Positions 51,741 to 59,763 of a stretch of DNA of 64,000 bases are shown here, in pieces. Each line of letters starts with the position of its first letter. The stretch's first letter is position 1. The position numbers were made by a program, and so were the translations under genes. Origin of the DNA: SIG603 sp963589785 (lineage in GTDB: Bacteria > Bacillota > Clostridia > Oscillospirales > Acutalibacteraceae); assembly GCA_963589785.1 (NCBI GenBank), contig CAVAMJ010000002.1, positions 189,287 through 253,286 of the forward strand. The letters run 5' to 3'. The notes below the pieces were generated by a model. The model was not told the DNA's origin and made no database searches. It was given only the letters and a program-made list of their open reading frames with translations.

Positions 51741-53972
51741 TTATCTGTCTAAATGACGGCGGCGTCTTACGAAGTAGAAGCCAATTCCCGCACCGACAAA
51801 GACGATAATCAAAACATAAGGAACAGTCTCGAGGCTAATGCCCGTATCGATTGGTATGTCCCTCTCGTTCGTAATCGTAATTGAGAGGTCGTTCTTAGGC
51901 ATTTTGAAATTGAAGGTTTTAGGATCTACGTAGTGGTAATCTTCTAACAGAGAGGTGTCAACTTTCATTGTATAGTTACTCTTGCTCTCACTAACATAGA
52001 GAACTGCGCCTTCAGGAATCTGGAATGTGTGGCTTTCGCCGTTTCCAAGCACAACCGGGTCTAATTCAACTACGCCTTCATCATAGGTTAAATAGAATGT
52101 GAACGTATCGTTGTCATCATATCCGTTACCGCTGAGTTCCTTTGTGATTGTCAGGTTGCGCATTGTCTTAGCTTCATAGTGCGCATAGAAATTGACAGTA
52201 CCGTCAGCGAGTTCGTCAGCATCCGGATCATAGCCCATTTCCCACAACTCTTCGGAGACATGATCGCCGTTCTCGTTATACCAGCCCTTGAAAACATAAG
52301 TTACGCCGTTTACTTCGTAGGTCTTGGGGAAGCCCTCTTCATCATTTGGAATATTTGTCGGTGCAACGTCTGTCTTATAAATATACTTAGGAGAACCGTC
52401 CTCGTTATACTCATAGCTCTTTGCATCAACCTGATACTCACTGCCGTCAATCCATGTTACCCAGTATTTAGCTACGTAAACATTTTTTATCCTTACGGAA
52501 ATCGTACAGTCGATGTGCTTATCCGGATCTGTACCGTTGTCCTGCGAAATCTTGTACGGGTTAAGATAAATCGCTTCGATATCATCGGCGGATTCAACCG
52601 TTATGCCCTGTGCCTGCAGTTCTGCTTTGTATGCTTCGAAAATCTGCTGATAAGCATTTCGATATGTGCCCTTGTCAAGAAGCCATGAGCCGTCTGACTG
52701 CAAAGTCATACCGTCCGCCATAGTCCTTATGTACTGAGAAGGGTCATATATGTTCCTTTTCCCTACCCATGTGGCTCCGCTTGTGAAAACTCCTCCGATA
52801 CCGATAGGACTGTCGCACCATTCGCTTGTAGAGTTACTGCTTGGGTTGGATGTAGGAGTTTTCAGATAGTAAATCAACGCTTTCTCAGGGGTCACTTCCG
52901 TTACTGTGAGATTGATAATATCTGTATACTGCGTGTCATCGAGCGTATAGTTGACTGTAAGTACATAATCGCCGGCAGGAACGGATTCACCTGTCTTTAT
53001 AGTGTAGCCGCGTTCGTACAAATATACTCTGCTAGTTCCAGCTGATATATCCACATCAGCACTACAGGTATACTCTATGTTCGTAGCTTTGCTGTCTTTA
53101 GTGACTATCTGCTCGCTGTTTTGCTCCACCGTGTAGTTATAGACATTAGCCTCGCCTTCAGTTACTGTGAGATTAATCGTATCTGAAGTAAATTCTCTTT
53201 TGCCTGATGTAGAGGATGAGTAAATAACCTGCAGTGTGTAATTGCCTGCCGGAACAGAAGAATCAACCTTTACATCATAACCGTAACTGGTATAGCCACT
53301 ATAAGCTTCTATTGTTATGCCTTCGCAAACCGGAGAACACTGATAATAGAGGTCTATCATACGATTGAAGTATGTATTAATGATATACTCAGTTCCTTTT
53401 TTCAGCGTTAAATCGTACGTGGTGCCGACAGTAAAATTGTTATCAACATAGTAGCCGAGTTCATCTAAATGGTCCATCAACCACATATACTTACTCAAGC
53501 TAACAGTTTTAAGCTCATCAACAAGATCGAGCTCTTCGTCTGTCATGGTATCGATAAAGGCTTCCATCTCATCAAGAGTACGGATATTCATCATGATGTA
53601 ATAAAGCTCCACAGGGTCGGTTATCGGCTCTCTTGTCTCGCCGCTTGCTTCGCTTGACTCAGACGATTCGTCTGCATCGCTCACTTCGCCAGCCTCGGAT
53701 GCTTCACTGACTTCGCTTGTCTCAGATGTTTCGCTTACTTCACTTGTTTCGGACGCTTCACTGACTTCGCCGGTTTCGCTCACCTCTGAAGTAACCTCCG
53801 ACTCCTCATTTGCTGACTGCTCGTCTAAGAGAGTTACGCTCTGCGATGAAGCAGAAGTATCCTCATCGGCAGCCGCCGACAAAGGAATTACCGTAGTCAA
53901 GCAAAGCACACACATGAAAAGTGCGGCAAGCCTTGTCGGAACCCCTCTTAAGTTCTTATTAGTTTTCCTCAT
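51741..53972 (-). CDS. Large sortase-anchored pilus/adhesin protein
   Basis: About 743 residues. A signal peptide (about 1-35) is followed by a SEVSE/ETSE repeat segment (about 50-110), beta-rich repeats with PAGNYTLQV/PAGDYVLTV, a segment like InlB-type repeats (VTYVFKGWYNENG...FYAHYEA), a pilin-like isopeptide domain (MRNLTITKELSGNGYDDNDT), and the sorting tail IPIDTGISLET, a hydrophobic helix and RRRRHLDR. Probably the tip adhesin. The start is the ATG at 53972 behind GGAGG; an in-frame ATG 30 bp upstream has no such site. First gene of the operon, 87 bp below the left inverted repeat. Confidence 0.85.
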   Translation of the reverse strand: MRKTNKNLRGVPTRLAALFMCVLCLTTVIPLSAAADEDTSASSQSVTLLDEQSANEESEVTSEVSETGEVSEASETSEVSETSETSEVSEASEAGEVSDADESSESSEASGETREPITDPVELYYIMMNIRTLDEMEAFIDTMTDEELDLVDELKTVSLSKYMWLMDHLDELGYYVDNNFTVGTTYDLTLKKGTEYIINTYFNRMIDLYYQCSPVCEGITIEAYSGYTSYGYDVKVDSSVPAGNYTLQVIYSSSTSGKREFTSDTINLTVTEGEANVYNYTVEQNSEQIVTKDSKATNIEYTCSADVDISAGTSRVYLYERGYTIKTGESVPAGDYVLTVNYTLDDTQYTDIINLTVTEVTPEKALIYYLKTPTSNPSSNSTSEWCDSPIGIGGVFTSGATWVGKRNIYDPSQYIRTMADGMTLQSDGSWLLDKGTYRNAYQQIFEAYKAELQAQGITVESADDIEAIYLNPYKISQDNGTDPDKHIDCTISVRIKNVYVAKYWVTWIDGSEYQVDAKSYEYNEDGSPKYIYKTDVAPTNIPNDEEGFPKTYEVNGVTYVFKGWYNENGDHVSEELWEMGYDPDADELADGTVNFYAHYEAKTMRNLTITKELSGNGYDDNDTFTFYLTYDEGVVELDPVVLGNGESHTFQIPEGAVLYVSESKSNYTMKVDTSLLEDYHYVDPKTFNFKMPKNDLSITITNERDIPIDTGISLETVPYVLIIVFVGAGIGFYFVRRRRHLDR

Positions 53973-54058
53973 TAATATACCTCCCGATTCAATTTTCGGC
54001 ACGAGTGCACTAAATTAACTGTTCAAAAATCTCCCAATAAAGGCACAGACACCTTGGA

Positions 54059-54076
54059 ACATAATTCTTATTATGT
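54059..54076 (+). repeat. Left inverted repeat of the invertible segment
   Basis: ACATAATTCTTATTATGT is the exact reverse complement of 54406-54423. It is built of 7-bp palindromic arms ACATAAT/ATTATGT around a non-palindromic TCTT, the plan of a tyrosine-recombinase crossover site. Confidence 0.85.
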
Positions 54077-54180
54077 CAGGAGACGGCGAACAAAACGCTT
54101 GTTTTAGCAAAACTCCACATTTGAGGATGTTTTTGTATCGTAAAATGCACTTAACAAAGCTGTCATTAATGCTCACTCTA

Positions 54181-54216
54181 TTGACATAATTTTAGCACTT
54201 ACTAAAATTATGTCAA
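54181..54216. promoter_or_regulatory. Palindromic bidirectional promoter in the invertible segment
   Basis: A perfect 15-bp inverted repeat (TTGACATAATTTTAG at 54181-54195 and its complement at 54202-54216) creates the same promoter on both strands: TTGACA-16-TAAAAT at 54181-54208 (plus) and 54216-54189 (minus). It also contains ACATAAT half-sites like those in the crossover repeats. Confidence 0.75.
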
Positions 54217-54355
54217 TACCTACTTGGGTATAATTTGACAAAATTGTTAAAATTTTATATTTCTTACAAATGCTTTAAAAATAAAAATCCCCTTTTTTCG
54301 CAAAAAGTCAGTTGTTTTCGTTCATTTCTTTTGCCAAAGTACCAAAACTTTCCCT

Positions 54356-54392
54356 AACTATTCTCTTCTTTTTTGAGGAGAATAGTTTTTTT
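54356..54392 (+). terminator. One-way terminator inside the invertible segment
   Basis: AACTATTCTC (54356-54365) pairs with GAGAATAGTT (54378-54387), followed by a T-run only on the plus strand. It stops rightward transcription before the recombinase gene. Confidence 0.85.
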
Positions 54393-54405
54393 GTTTTATC
54401 AAAGA

Positions 54406-54423
54406 ACATAATAAGAATTATGT
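54406..54423 (-). repeat. Right inverted repeat of the invertible segment
   Basis: ACATAATAAGAATTATGT, the reverse complement of 54059-54076. It overlaps the end of the recombinase gene: the TAA stop (54420-54418) and most of the last codon lie within it, and inversion restores the same sequence, so the reading frame is kept. Confidence 0.85.
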
Positions 54424-55275
54424 CGGGGTATTTTTTTTCTGTAAAACAAGTCCGAGGCACTCGATTTTCCTTAGATGCTCGCTTGAATTTGTCTTGATAT
54501 ATATTCTTGTGGTATCGATACTGCTGTGACCGAGAACATCTGCAAGCTTAGATATATCCTTGTCTACGGCATAAAAGGATCTTGCAAAAAGCTTACGCAA
54601 ATTGTGAGGAAACACCTTGCTTTGCGGCACTCCAGCCCTTTTGCAGAGGGATTTCATAGCGTACCAGATAGCCTTTCGAGAAAGGCTCTTTCCGTTTTGT
54701 GCGAGAAAAATCTCACCGAAACGGATTTTTTGTCTCTTGGCAAAGGAAAGAAGCATATTTCTAAGCTTGTTCGGAATGAGAACCGAGCGGATTTTGCCCT
54801 TTAGACGAACGGTGATTTCTCCCCTTTTGACGCTCTCAACGGTGAAATATCTAAGCTCAGAAACTCTAATTCCGGTGGAACAGATAGTCTGCATGATGAG
54901 ATTTAGCTGTTCGCTTTTTGCCGCATTTAAAAGCCGCTTGTATTCCGCTTTTGTGAGTTCACGCTCTCGTCTCGAGTAAATCTCCCTTTGAAGACGAACG
55001 AATTTCACCTTGCAGTCGCACCACTTGGCAAAGGTGAAAAAGCTGTGCAGGCTTGCGAGCATGGAGTTAATTGAGCGGGGAGCATAGCCTCTTTGGAAGA
55101 GGTGATTTTTATATTCTGTCACGACATTCTTGTTAACGCTTCTGTCCCCCACATAAGCATGGAAAGCACGAAGGTCACGAAGATATTTTTCGACAGTGGC
55201 TGCGCTTTTCTCCTCAGAAACGAGATATTTTTGGAATTTAGTTATTTTAGAATCGGTAATAATCTTGCTTGTCAT
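54418..55275 (-). CDS. Tyrosine recombinase, probable DNA invertase of the pilus switch
   Basis: 285 residues: a SAM-like N-terminal core-binding domain (about 10-95) and a catalytic domain with the full set Arg137 (STGIRVSEL), Lys159 (RLKGKIRS), His224 and Arg227 (PHNLRKLF), His250 (VLGHSS) and Tyr259 (RIYIK). Length and layout resemble XerC/D-type and phase-variation invertases. No phage or integron genes lie near; the gene ends inside the inverted repeat that it probably recombines. Own promoter region upstream at 55276-55350 is AT-rich. Confidence 0.9.
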   Translation of the reverse strand: MTSKIITDSKITKFQKYLVSEEKSAATVEKYLRDLRAFHAYVGDRSVNKNVVTEYKNHLFQRGYAPRSINSMLASLHSFFTFAKWCDCKVKFVRLQREIYSRRERELTKAEYKRLLNAAKSEQLNLIMQTICSTGIRVSELRYFTVESVKRGEITVRLKGKIRSVLIPNKLRNMLLSFAKRQKIRFGEIFLAQNGKSLSRKAIWYAMKSLCKRAGVPQSKVFPHNLRKLFARSFYAVDKDISKLADVLGHSSIDTTRIYIKTNSSEHLRKIECLGLVLQKKNTPT

Positions 55276-55349
55276 TGATTTATCTTCACTTTCTTATCAT
55301 CTTGAATTGATTGTAGAAGATAATAATAACATATTTAAAAGAAGATTAG

Positions 55350-55545
55350 AGAAACACAAAAGTTTTTGGTTTCGCTTTTTTCAAAAAGCGAACGGGTGTG
55401 GGCGGAGCCCACGAGAGGCACGAAGTGCCGATAGAAAAAAGAATAAAGCAAAAAGAAAATACGTCAAGAATGTAAACATTCGCAGACGGACATTTTCGTT
55501 TGCGAACTATTTTCGCCAAGATAAATACAAAACAAAAAGGCTGCC
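55350..55545 (-). repeat. Mosaic intergenic hairpin element, copy 7 (inverted)
   Basis: Tail (55353-55414), a GGCAC/GTGCC hairpin and a head hairpin (55448-55504, inner stem GAATGT/ACATTC) in reverse orientation, 77 bp upstream of the recombinase gene. 55546-55670 is AT-rich with nothing recognised. Confidence 0.85.
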
Positions 55546-55671
55546 AAAGGCAATCTAAATGCATAGCATTATAATTGACCCATAACAGCCTTTTGATTTG
55601 CGTAAAAAATAATGTTGTATTCAACATCACGATTATCAGAAAACAAATGATTTTCGTTTCTAATTTCAATT

Positions 55672-56012
55672 TGTGAAAATAATTCGGCTTCTTCGGGCAA
55701 CTACGGTCGCTACGCTCCCTAAGTTTCCCCTCATCAGCCTGTCTTTTTTGGTTATCGAATTTGATTTGCTATTCTTGATTTCTCTTTGTGTAAAAAATTC
55801 GGCTGTCAAAGCCCAACCACGAACACTTCGTGTTCTAAAAATGCTACGCATTTTTGGTTAACTTTGACAGCCTTTCTTCTTTTATATCGCTTCGCTCTGT
55901 TTTTCGTATACGCTAATGCTAATTATTAATTATACATTATTAATTACTCGTGGGCTCTGCCCACACCCGTTCGCTTTTTGTAAAAAGCGAAACCAAAAAC
56001 TTTTGTGTTTTC
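55672..56012 (+). repeat. Mosaic intergenic hairpin element, copy 8
   Basis: A module with ACGGTCGCTACGCTCCC (55683-55745), a branched module (55801-55872) whose inner hairpin reads GAACAC-ttc-GTGTTC instead of GAACGC-ttc-GCGTTC, AT-rich DNA and the tail (55949-56011), ending 7 bp from the next stop codon. Confidence 0.85.
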
Positions 56013-56018
56013 TTTTAA

Positions 56019-57533
56019 TTAATCATTAACTGTTGCGATAACTGCGATTCCCTCTTTTGACGGCAACTCAAGCGGCACCTTTCCGCTCGCTTTCTCGCAT
56101 AGCGTTTTTCTCGTCATTTCCCAGACGTCGATTACCTCGATTTTATAGCTATGCTCCTTCGGCAATCTGAACGCCGCTACCCTCGGACAATATCTTCCGT
56201 AATACTTTATAAAGAACTCGTTTCCGATATGTCCTGCACACGCTCCGTTTTTCCACTTTAAGTTTTCCGCTTCCTCTTCCGTTAGCGAACTCATCAATGC
56301 AAAGAACGGCGGCACTTCAGATTTGACCGCTTTTTCCGTCACGTTATTGAATTCCTCGAACATCGGCTCGCTCCATGGCTCGAGCGGTGCATTTAGTGAA
56401 TACATAATCTCTTTGAGATATGCTATTCTCTCTGCGCTCTTTCCTTTCAGCTTTCCGCCCTTTGCCCACCAGAGGACCTCGTCCTCTGAATAGTAGGTTT
56501 CGCCGTGGGTGACATATCCGCCCTTGACAAATCCTTTCCAGAATCTGTCCGTCATTTCAAATGCAGAGATGCTTCCCCACTCGTGCTCGATATCGCCCTC
56601 ATAACAGCACTCGTCTATTATTACGGGTTTATTATACTTATTTCTCCAATCGTCCACCTTATGCATGGCATTAGTTTGGATCGAGCAATGAGTAATATTC
56701 GGTCTTGAGAAATCGTAGATTTTCATTCCGTTATGGTTGCTGAGCAAGTGATGATACGGGTCGTTCTTGACTATCATTTCCTCAATCTCGTACCAATCTT
56801 CCATCTTATGATTGAATAGAAAATCATACTCGTTCGCCATGCTCCACCAGACGTACGGATAAGCCGCAAGTCTTCTGAGCGCATACTCGATATATACGGC
56901 AATCTCCTCCATGCTGAGGAACGCAAAGCCCCATCTATCGTAGGAATGCATTAAAATGAGGTCTGACTCTATTCCCATTTCTCCTAAACGAACTATATTC
57001 TTCTCGAGATGATTCCAATAAGCATAGCACGGGCGGTTTACGTCCAAGTTGCCGTTCTCATCCTTTTCGAACGGAAAGAACTTTGGGTCATTGTGGTTGA
57101 AGTCATAGCTTTTCGGGAAAATGCAATGTCTTACCTTATTAAAAGGAGCTTTTTCGAGTGACTTAAATGTTTCTTCGATAATTTTCTCGTCCTGATGAAT
57201 AAGTGCATATATCGTTGTGCCGAACGGGAGATATTTTTCTCCGTCCTCATACTTAAACGCTAAGCCGTCTGCTACAACTTTACCGTGAGATTTCTCCGAC
57301 TTTGTGCATTCTTCACTGCCGGATGCATTTACCGCACCGCTGATTGTCCATGAATATTCACCGATTTTTTCAGGCAAAAAGCGAACCTTATAAACTCCGT
57401 CGCCGTCATAAAAGCCTTTGATCGCTTTGCTTTCTTCACCGCAAGTGAAAATTGCTGTAATATCAGCAAGAGCCTCTGAGCCGGTCGGCTTCTCGCCCTT
57501 AAAGCTTAATTCAAATGTTTCGTACTGTTTCAT
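56019..57533 (-). CDS. DUF5060/DUF5605-type glycoside hydrolase (clan GH-A-like)
   Basis: 504 residues, no signal peptide. An N-terminal beta domain (about 1-90, DUF5060-like) is followed by a TIM barrel with likely acid/base Glu in WWSMANEYDF and nucleophile Glu in VIIDECCYEG, then a C-terminal beta domain (DUF5605-like). This type is related to the DUF4038/GH140 group that contains an apiosidase, but the specificity here is unknown. It lies after a GH43 gene with an 18-bp gap, so the two are probably co-transcribed and act on the same imported oligosaccharide. Confidence 0.75.
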   Translation of the reverse strand: MKQYETFELSFKGEKPTGSEALADITAIFTCGEESKAIKGFYDGDGVYKVRFLPEKIGEYSWTISGAVNASGSEECTKSEKSHGKVVADGLAFKYEDGEKYLPFGTTIYALIHQDEKIIEETFKSLEKAPFNKVRHCIFPKSYDFNHNDPKFFPFEKDENGNLDVNRPCYAYWNHLEKNIVRLGEMGIESDLILMHSYDRWGFAFLSMEEIAVYIEYALRRLAAYPYVWWSMANEYDFLFNHKMEDWYEIEEMIVKNDPYHHLLSNHNGMKIYDFSRPNITHCSIQTNAMHKVDDWRNKYNKPVIIDECCYEGDIEHEWGSISAFEMTDRFWKGFVKGGYVTHGETYYSEDEVLWWAKGGKLKGKSAERIAYLKEIMYSLNAPLEPWSEPMFEEFNNVTEKAVKSEVPPFFALMSSLTEEEAENLKWKNGACAGHIGNEFFIKYYGRYCPRVAAFRLPKEHSYKIEVIDVWEMTRKTLCEKASGKVPLELPSKEGIAVIATVND

Positions 57534-57551
57534 GTCACACCTATTTCACAT

Positions 57552-59075
57552 TTACCCACGAGTAACCTTTGTTACTACAAGCTTGCTGTTTCCGTAAACG
57601 TGAACACCCTCTATGTCACCTGTGTTGAGTGCGGCAAGAGCCTCGTTAGAAAGGTTGATAGCGTCCATTTCAAAGGAAACTGTATTTTCACCGCAAGAAA
57701 CCGTGAAAAGCTTCTTTTCGTCGCTGTTTTTGAGTGTCAACTTAGTAGGTTTCTCATCGAGATGACCGATTAGATTATTAATCTCGACATCGGCAATCTT
57801 CTGTCTTCTGTGAACATCGTATCCGCCGCAAGCTGAGCTTGAAACGGTAATTTCTGCGAAGTGGTCGACATTAATGATAACGGCAAGTGCGAAATATCCG
57901 TCAGCTGTTTCACTCTCGTCTGAAATTTCGACAGTGAACTCCTCGTTGTGCTCCGCCTGTCTCAGTCCCATGAATGACGGTGTGCCAAGCTCAGAAAGCT
58001 CCTTATCTCTGCCTAGAATAGTCATTTTACCGTCTGTTACAATTAAATCATCGCCGAGACCGTCTCGAAGCGTCAACCAGTCGTTTGAAAGCTTGCCGCC
58101 CTCGAAGTTCTCTTCAAAAGCCTCTATTCGCTGCTCGCTTACGATTTTAGCGTGCTCAGGGAAATCGGCGAGGTCAACTGTCTCAGTCGGAACGCCGTGA
58201 TAAATCTTAGGCCAGTCGCCGTCCCAATTTACCGGATAGACAAGAGTTTCTCTGCCGATATTTGTAATCAAAGAAAATCCGACATGTGCGGGATGTGTTC
58301 CGAGACAGCTCATCCACCAGTTGCCGTTAACATCGGTGAAAAGGTCTGCATGTCCGATATTCTGAAGCGGCTCTTCCGCACGGTCACGGTTTGTGAACAA
58401 TGGGTTTATTCCGCTTTCATCTTTATAAGGACCCCAGAGGTTCTCACTTCTGAAAATGGTAATCATGTGGCCGGCACCCGTTCCGCCCTCTGCGGCAAGA
58501 AGATAATAAAATCTGTTCTTCTTAATGATATGCGGGCCTTCGACATCTCTTCCGCCTGTTCCGTAGCTGATAATCTCAGGACCACGCAGAATTTCTCCTG
58601 TCTCAAGCTTAATCTCGACCTGCTGGAGTGCCTTTGTGCCCTTGTCATCGATATAGCCCGTGAACTGGAGGTAAGTTCTTCCGTCCTCGAAATAGAGATC
58701 GGGGTCAATTCCTCTGACATCAACCTCTGCTCTTGTTTCTTCCCAGTCGATTTTATTGTCGGCTGTCAAAGTGCCTCTTATGATGAAGGTCTTGAACTCG
58801 GCAAAGTTAGTAGTGACGACATAGAAATGATTTTCGTGGTATCTTATGCAAACGGCAAAGATGCCCTCGTTAGATCTTGAGGTTCTAAGGTCAGCCTGAC
58901 ACGGCTTTTTTGCAACGCTCTCGAGGCTCTCCCAGTTGACGAGGTCTTTACTTCTCGAAATTGCAATACCTGGATAATACTCAAATGTAGAGTTGGCAAG
59001 ATAGAAATATTCGCCCACACGCACAATGCTCGGATCGGGATACATTCCGCGTCTAATCGGATTTTGATATTTCAT
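57552..59075 (-). CDS. GH43-family glycoside hydrolase (beta-xylosidase/arabinofuranosidase-like)
   Basis: 507 residues without a signal peptide, so cytoplasmic. The N-terminal five-bladed propeller carries the catalytic set: Asp in GMYPDPSIVRVG, Asp in RGIDPDLYFEDG and Glu in RDVEGPHIIKK. The C-terminal part (about 315-507) is a beta-sandwich as in two-domain GH43 xylosidases. Substrate probably xylo- or arabino-oligosaccharides. AAAGGAA precedes the ATG. Confidence 0.88.
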   Translation of the reverse strand: MKYQNPIRRGMYPDPSIVRVGEYFYLANSTFEYYPGIAISRSKDLVNWESLESVAKKPCQADLRTSRSNEGIFAVCIRYHENHFYVVTTNFAEFKTFIIRGTLTADNKIDWEETRAEVDVRGIDPDLYFEDGRTYLQFTGYIDDKGTKALQQVEIKLETGEILRGPEIISYGTGGRDVEGPHIIKKNRFYYLLAAEGGTGAGHMITIFRSENLWGPYKDESGINPLFTNRDRAEEPLQNIGHADLFTDVNGNWWMSCLGTHPAHVGFSLITNIGRETLVYPVNWDGDWPKIYHGVPTETVDLADFPEHAKIVSEQRIEAFEENFEGGKLSNDWLTLRDGLGDDLIVTDGKMTILGRDKELSELGTPSFMGLRQAEHNEEFTVEISDESETADGYFALAVIINVDHFAEITVSSSACGGYDVHRRQKIADVEINNLIGHLDEKPTKLTLKNSDEKKLFTVSCGENTVSFEMDAINLSNEALAALNTGDIEGVHVYGNSKLVVTKVTRG

Positions 59076-59308
59076 GATTGTTCCTTTCGCTTATAAAAGC
59101 TTGATTAGTTTTTATTCATTTTCACACCCAAAAGCTTAAAATATGAACTTTTTACATATTTTTCCACTTTATACTATGATTTTAATACAATTTATCAAAC
59201 TAATCCATGTATACGATTTAGGTAAATCCGTTGTTTTTTAATTTAGAAAAAAAAGCAGACTTTTCGCCCGCTCTCTTTTACACATATACTTATTAGAAAT
59301 AGAAATAA

Positions 59309-59339
59309 AAAAAGTGGATATCCAATAGGATATCCACTG
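59309..59339 (-). terminator. Terminator of the tRNA-Gln/tRNA-Pro transcript
   Basis: AGTGGATATCC (59313-59323) pairs with GGATATCCACT (59328-59338) and is followed by seven Ts on the minus strand. 59076-59308, between it and the GH43 start, holds AT-rich DNA with presumed promoter function only. Confidence 0.85.
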
Positions 59340-59416
59340 TGGTCGAGGTGACGGGATTCGAACACGCGACCTCTGCGTCCCGAACGCAGCGCTCTACCAA
59401 ACTGAGCCACACCTCG
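59340..59416 (-). tRNA. tRNA-Pro (CGG)
   Basis: 77-nt cloverleaf: acceptor CGAGGTG/CACCTCG, anticodon loop TTCGGGA (CGG), T-loop TTCGAAT, encoded CCA. Confidence 0.96.
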
Positions 59417-59453
59417 ATAATAAATACCTCGACAATTTTTTGCCGAGGTATTA

Positions 59454-59527
59454 TGGCTGCGGAACTAGGATTCGAACCCAGACATACAGAGTCAGAGTCT
59501 GCTGTGCTACCCTTACACAATTCCGCA
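59454..59527 (-). tRNA. tRNA-Gln (CTG)
   Basis: 74-nt cloverleaf: acceptor TGCGGAA/TTCCGCA, anticodon loop CTCTGAC (CTG), T-loop TTCGAAT, encoded CCA. Between it and tRNA-Pro (59424-59452) lies a hairpin ATACCTCG/CGAGGTAT, perhaps a processing signal. Confidence 0.93.
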
Positions 59528-59763
59528 TTATGTCTTATCGGTTTTGTTTTTTGTTTTCGTTTTGTTCAACCGACAAGAGTTATTATACTCTTTTTTTCTC
59601 AAAAGTCAACACTTTTTTCAAAAAAATTTTAAATTTTTAAAAATAATTTTTCCAAACCTCAAAAATCGCATAAAACAGCCAAAAATTAAGAACGGCATCC
59701 GATAGCTTTTTGGACGCCGTTCAAGTTTTTTAGATTTTTATTTAATTTTTTGGATTTTTTCAA

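Larger units (their letters stand above)
54077..54405. promoter_or_regulatory. Putative invertible promoter segment controlling the pilus operon
   Basis: 329 bp bracketed by perfect 18-bp inverted repeats, next to a tyrosine recombinase gene. It holds divergent promoters (54181-54216), a possible second rightward promoter (TTGACA 54235, TATATT 54256) and a terminator (54356-54392) that works only on the plus strand. In the given orientation the operon is expected to be ON; inversion would place the terminator before the operon (OFF). Confidence 0.75.

Noticed and set aside
54418..55275. Tyrosine recombinase as a phage or integrative-element integrase
   Set aside because: No tRNA attachment site, excisionase or phage genes near; the inverted repeat ending in the gene points to a local invertase.
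58152..58880. 242-codon plus-strand frame opposite the GH43 gene
   Set aside because: Shadow of the GH43 coding sequence; no start signal or recognisable domain.
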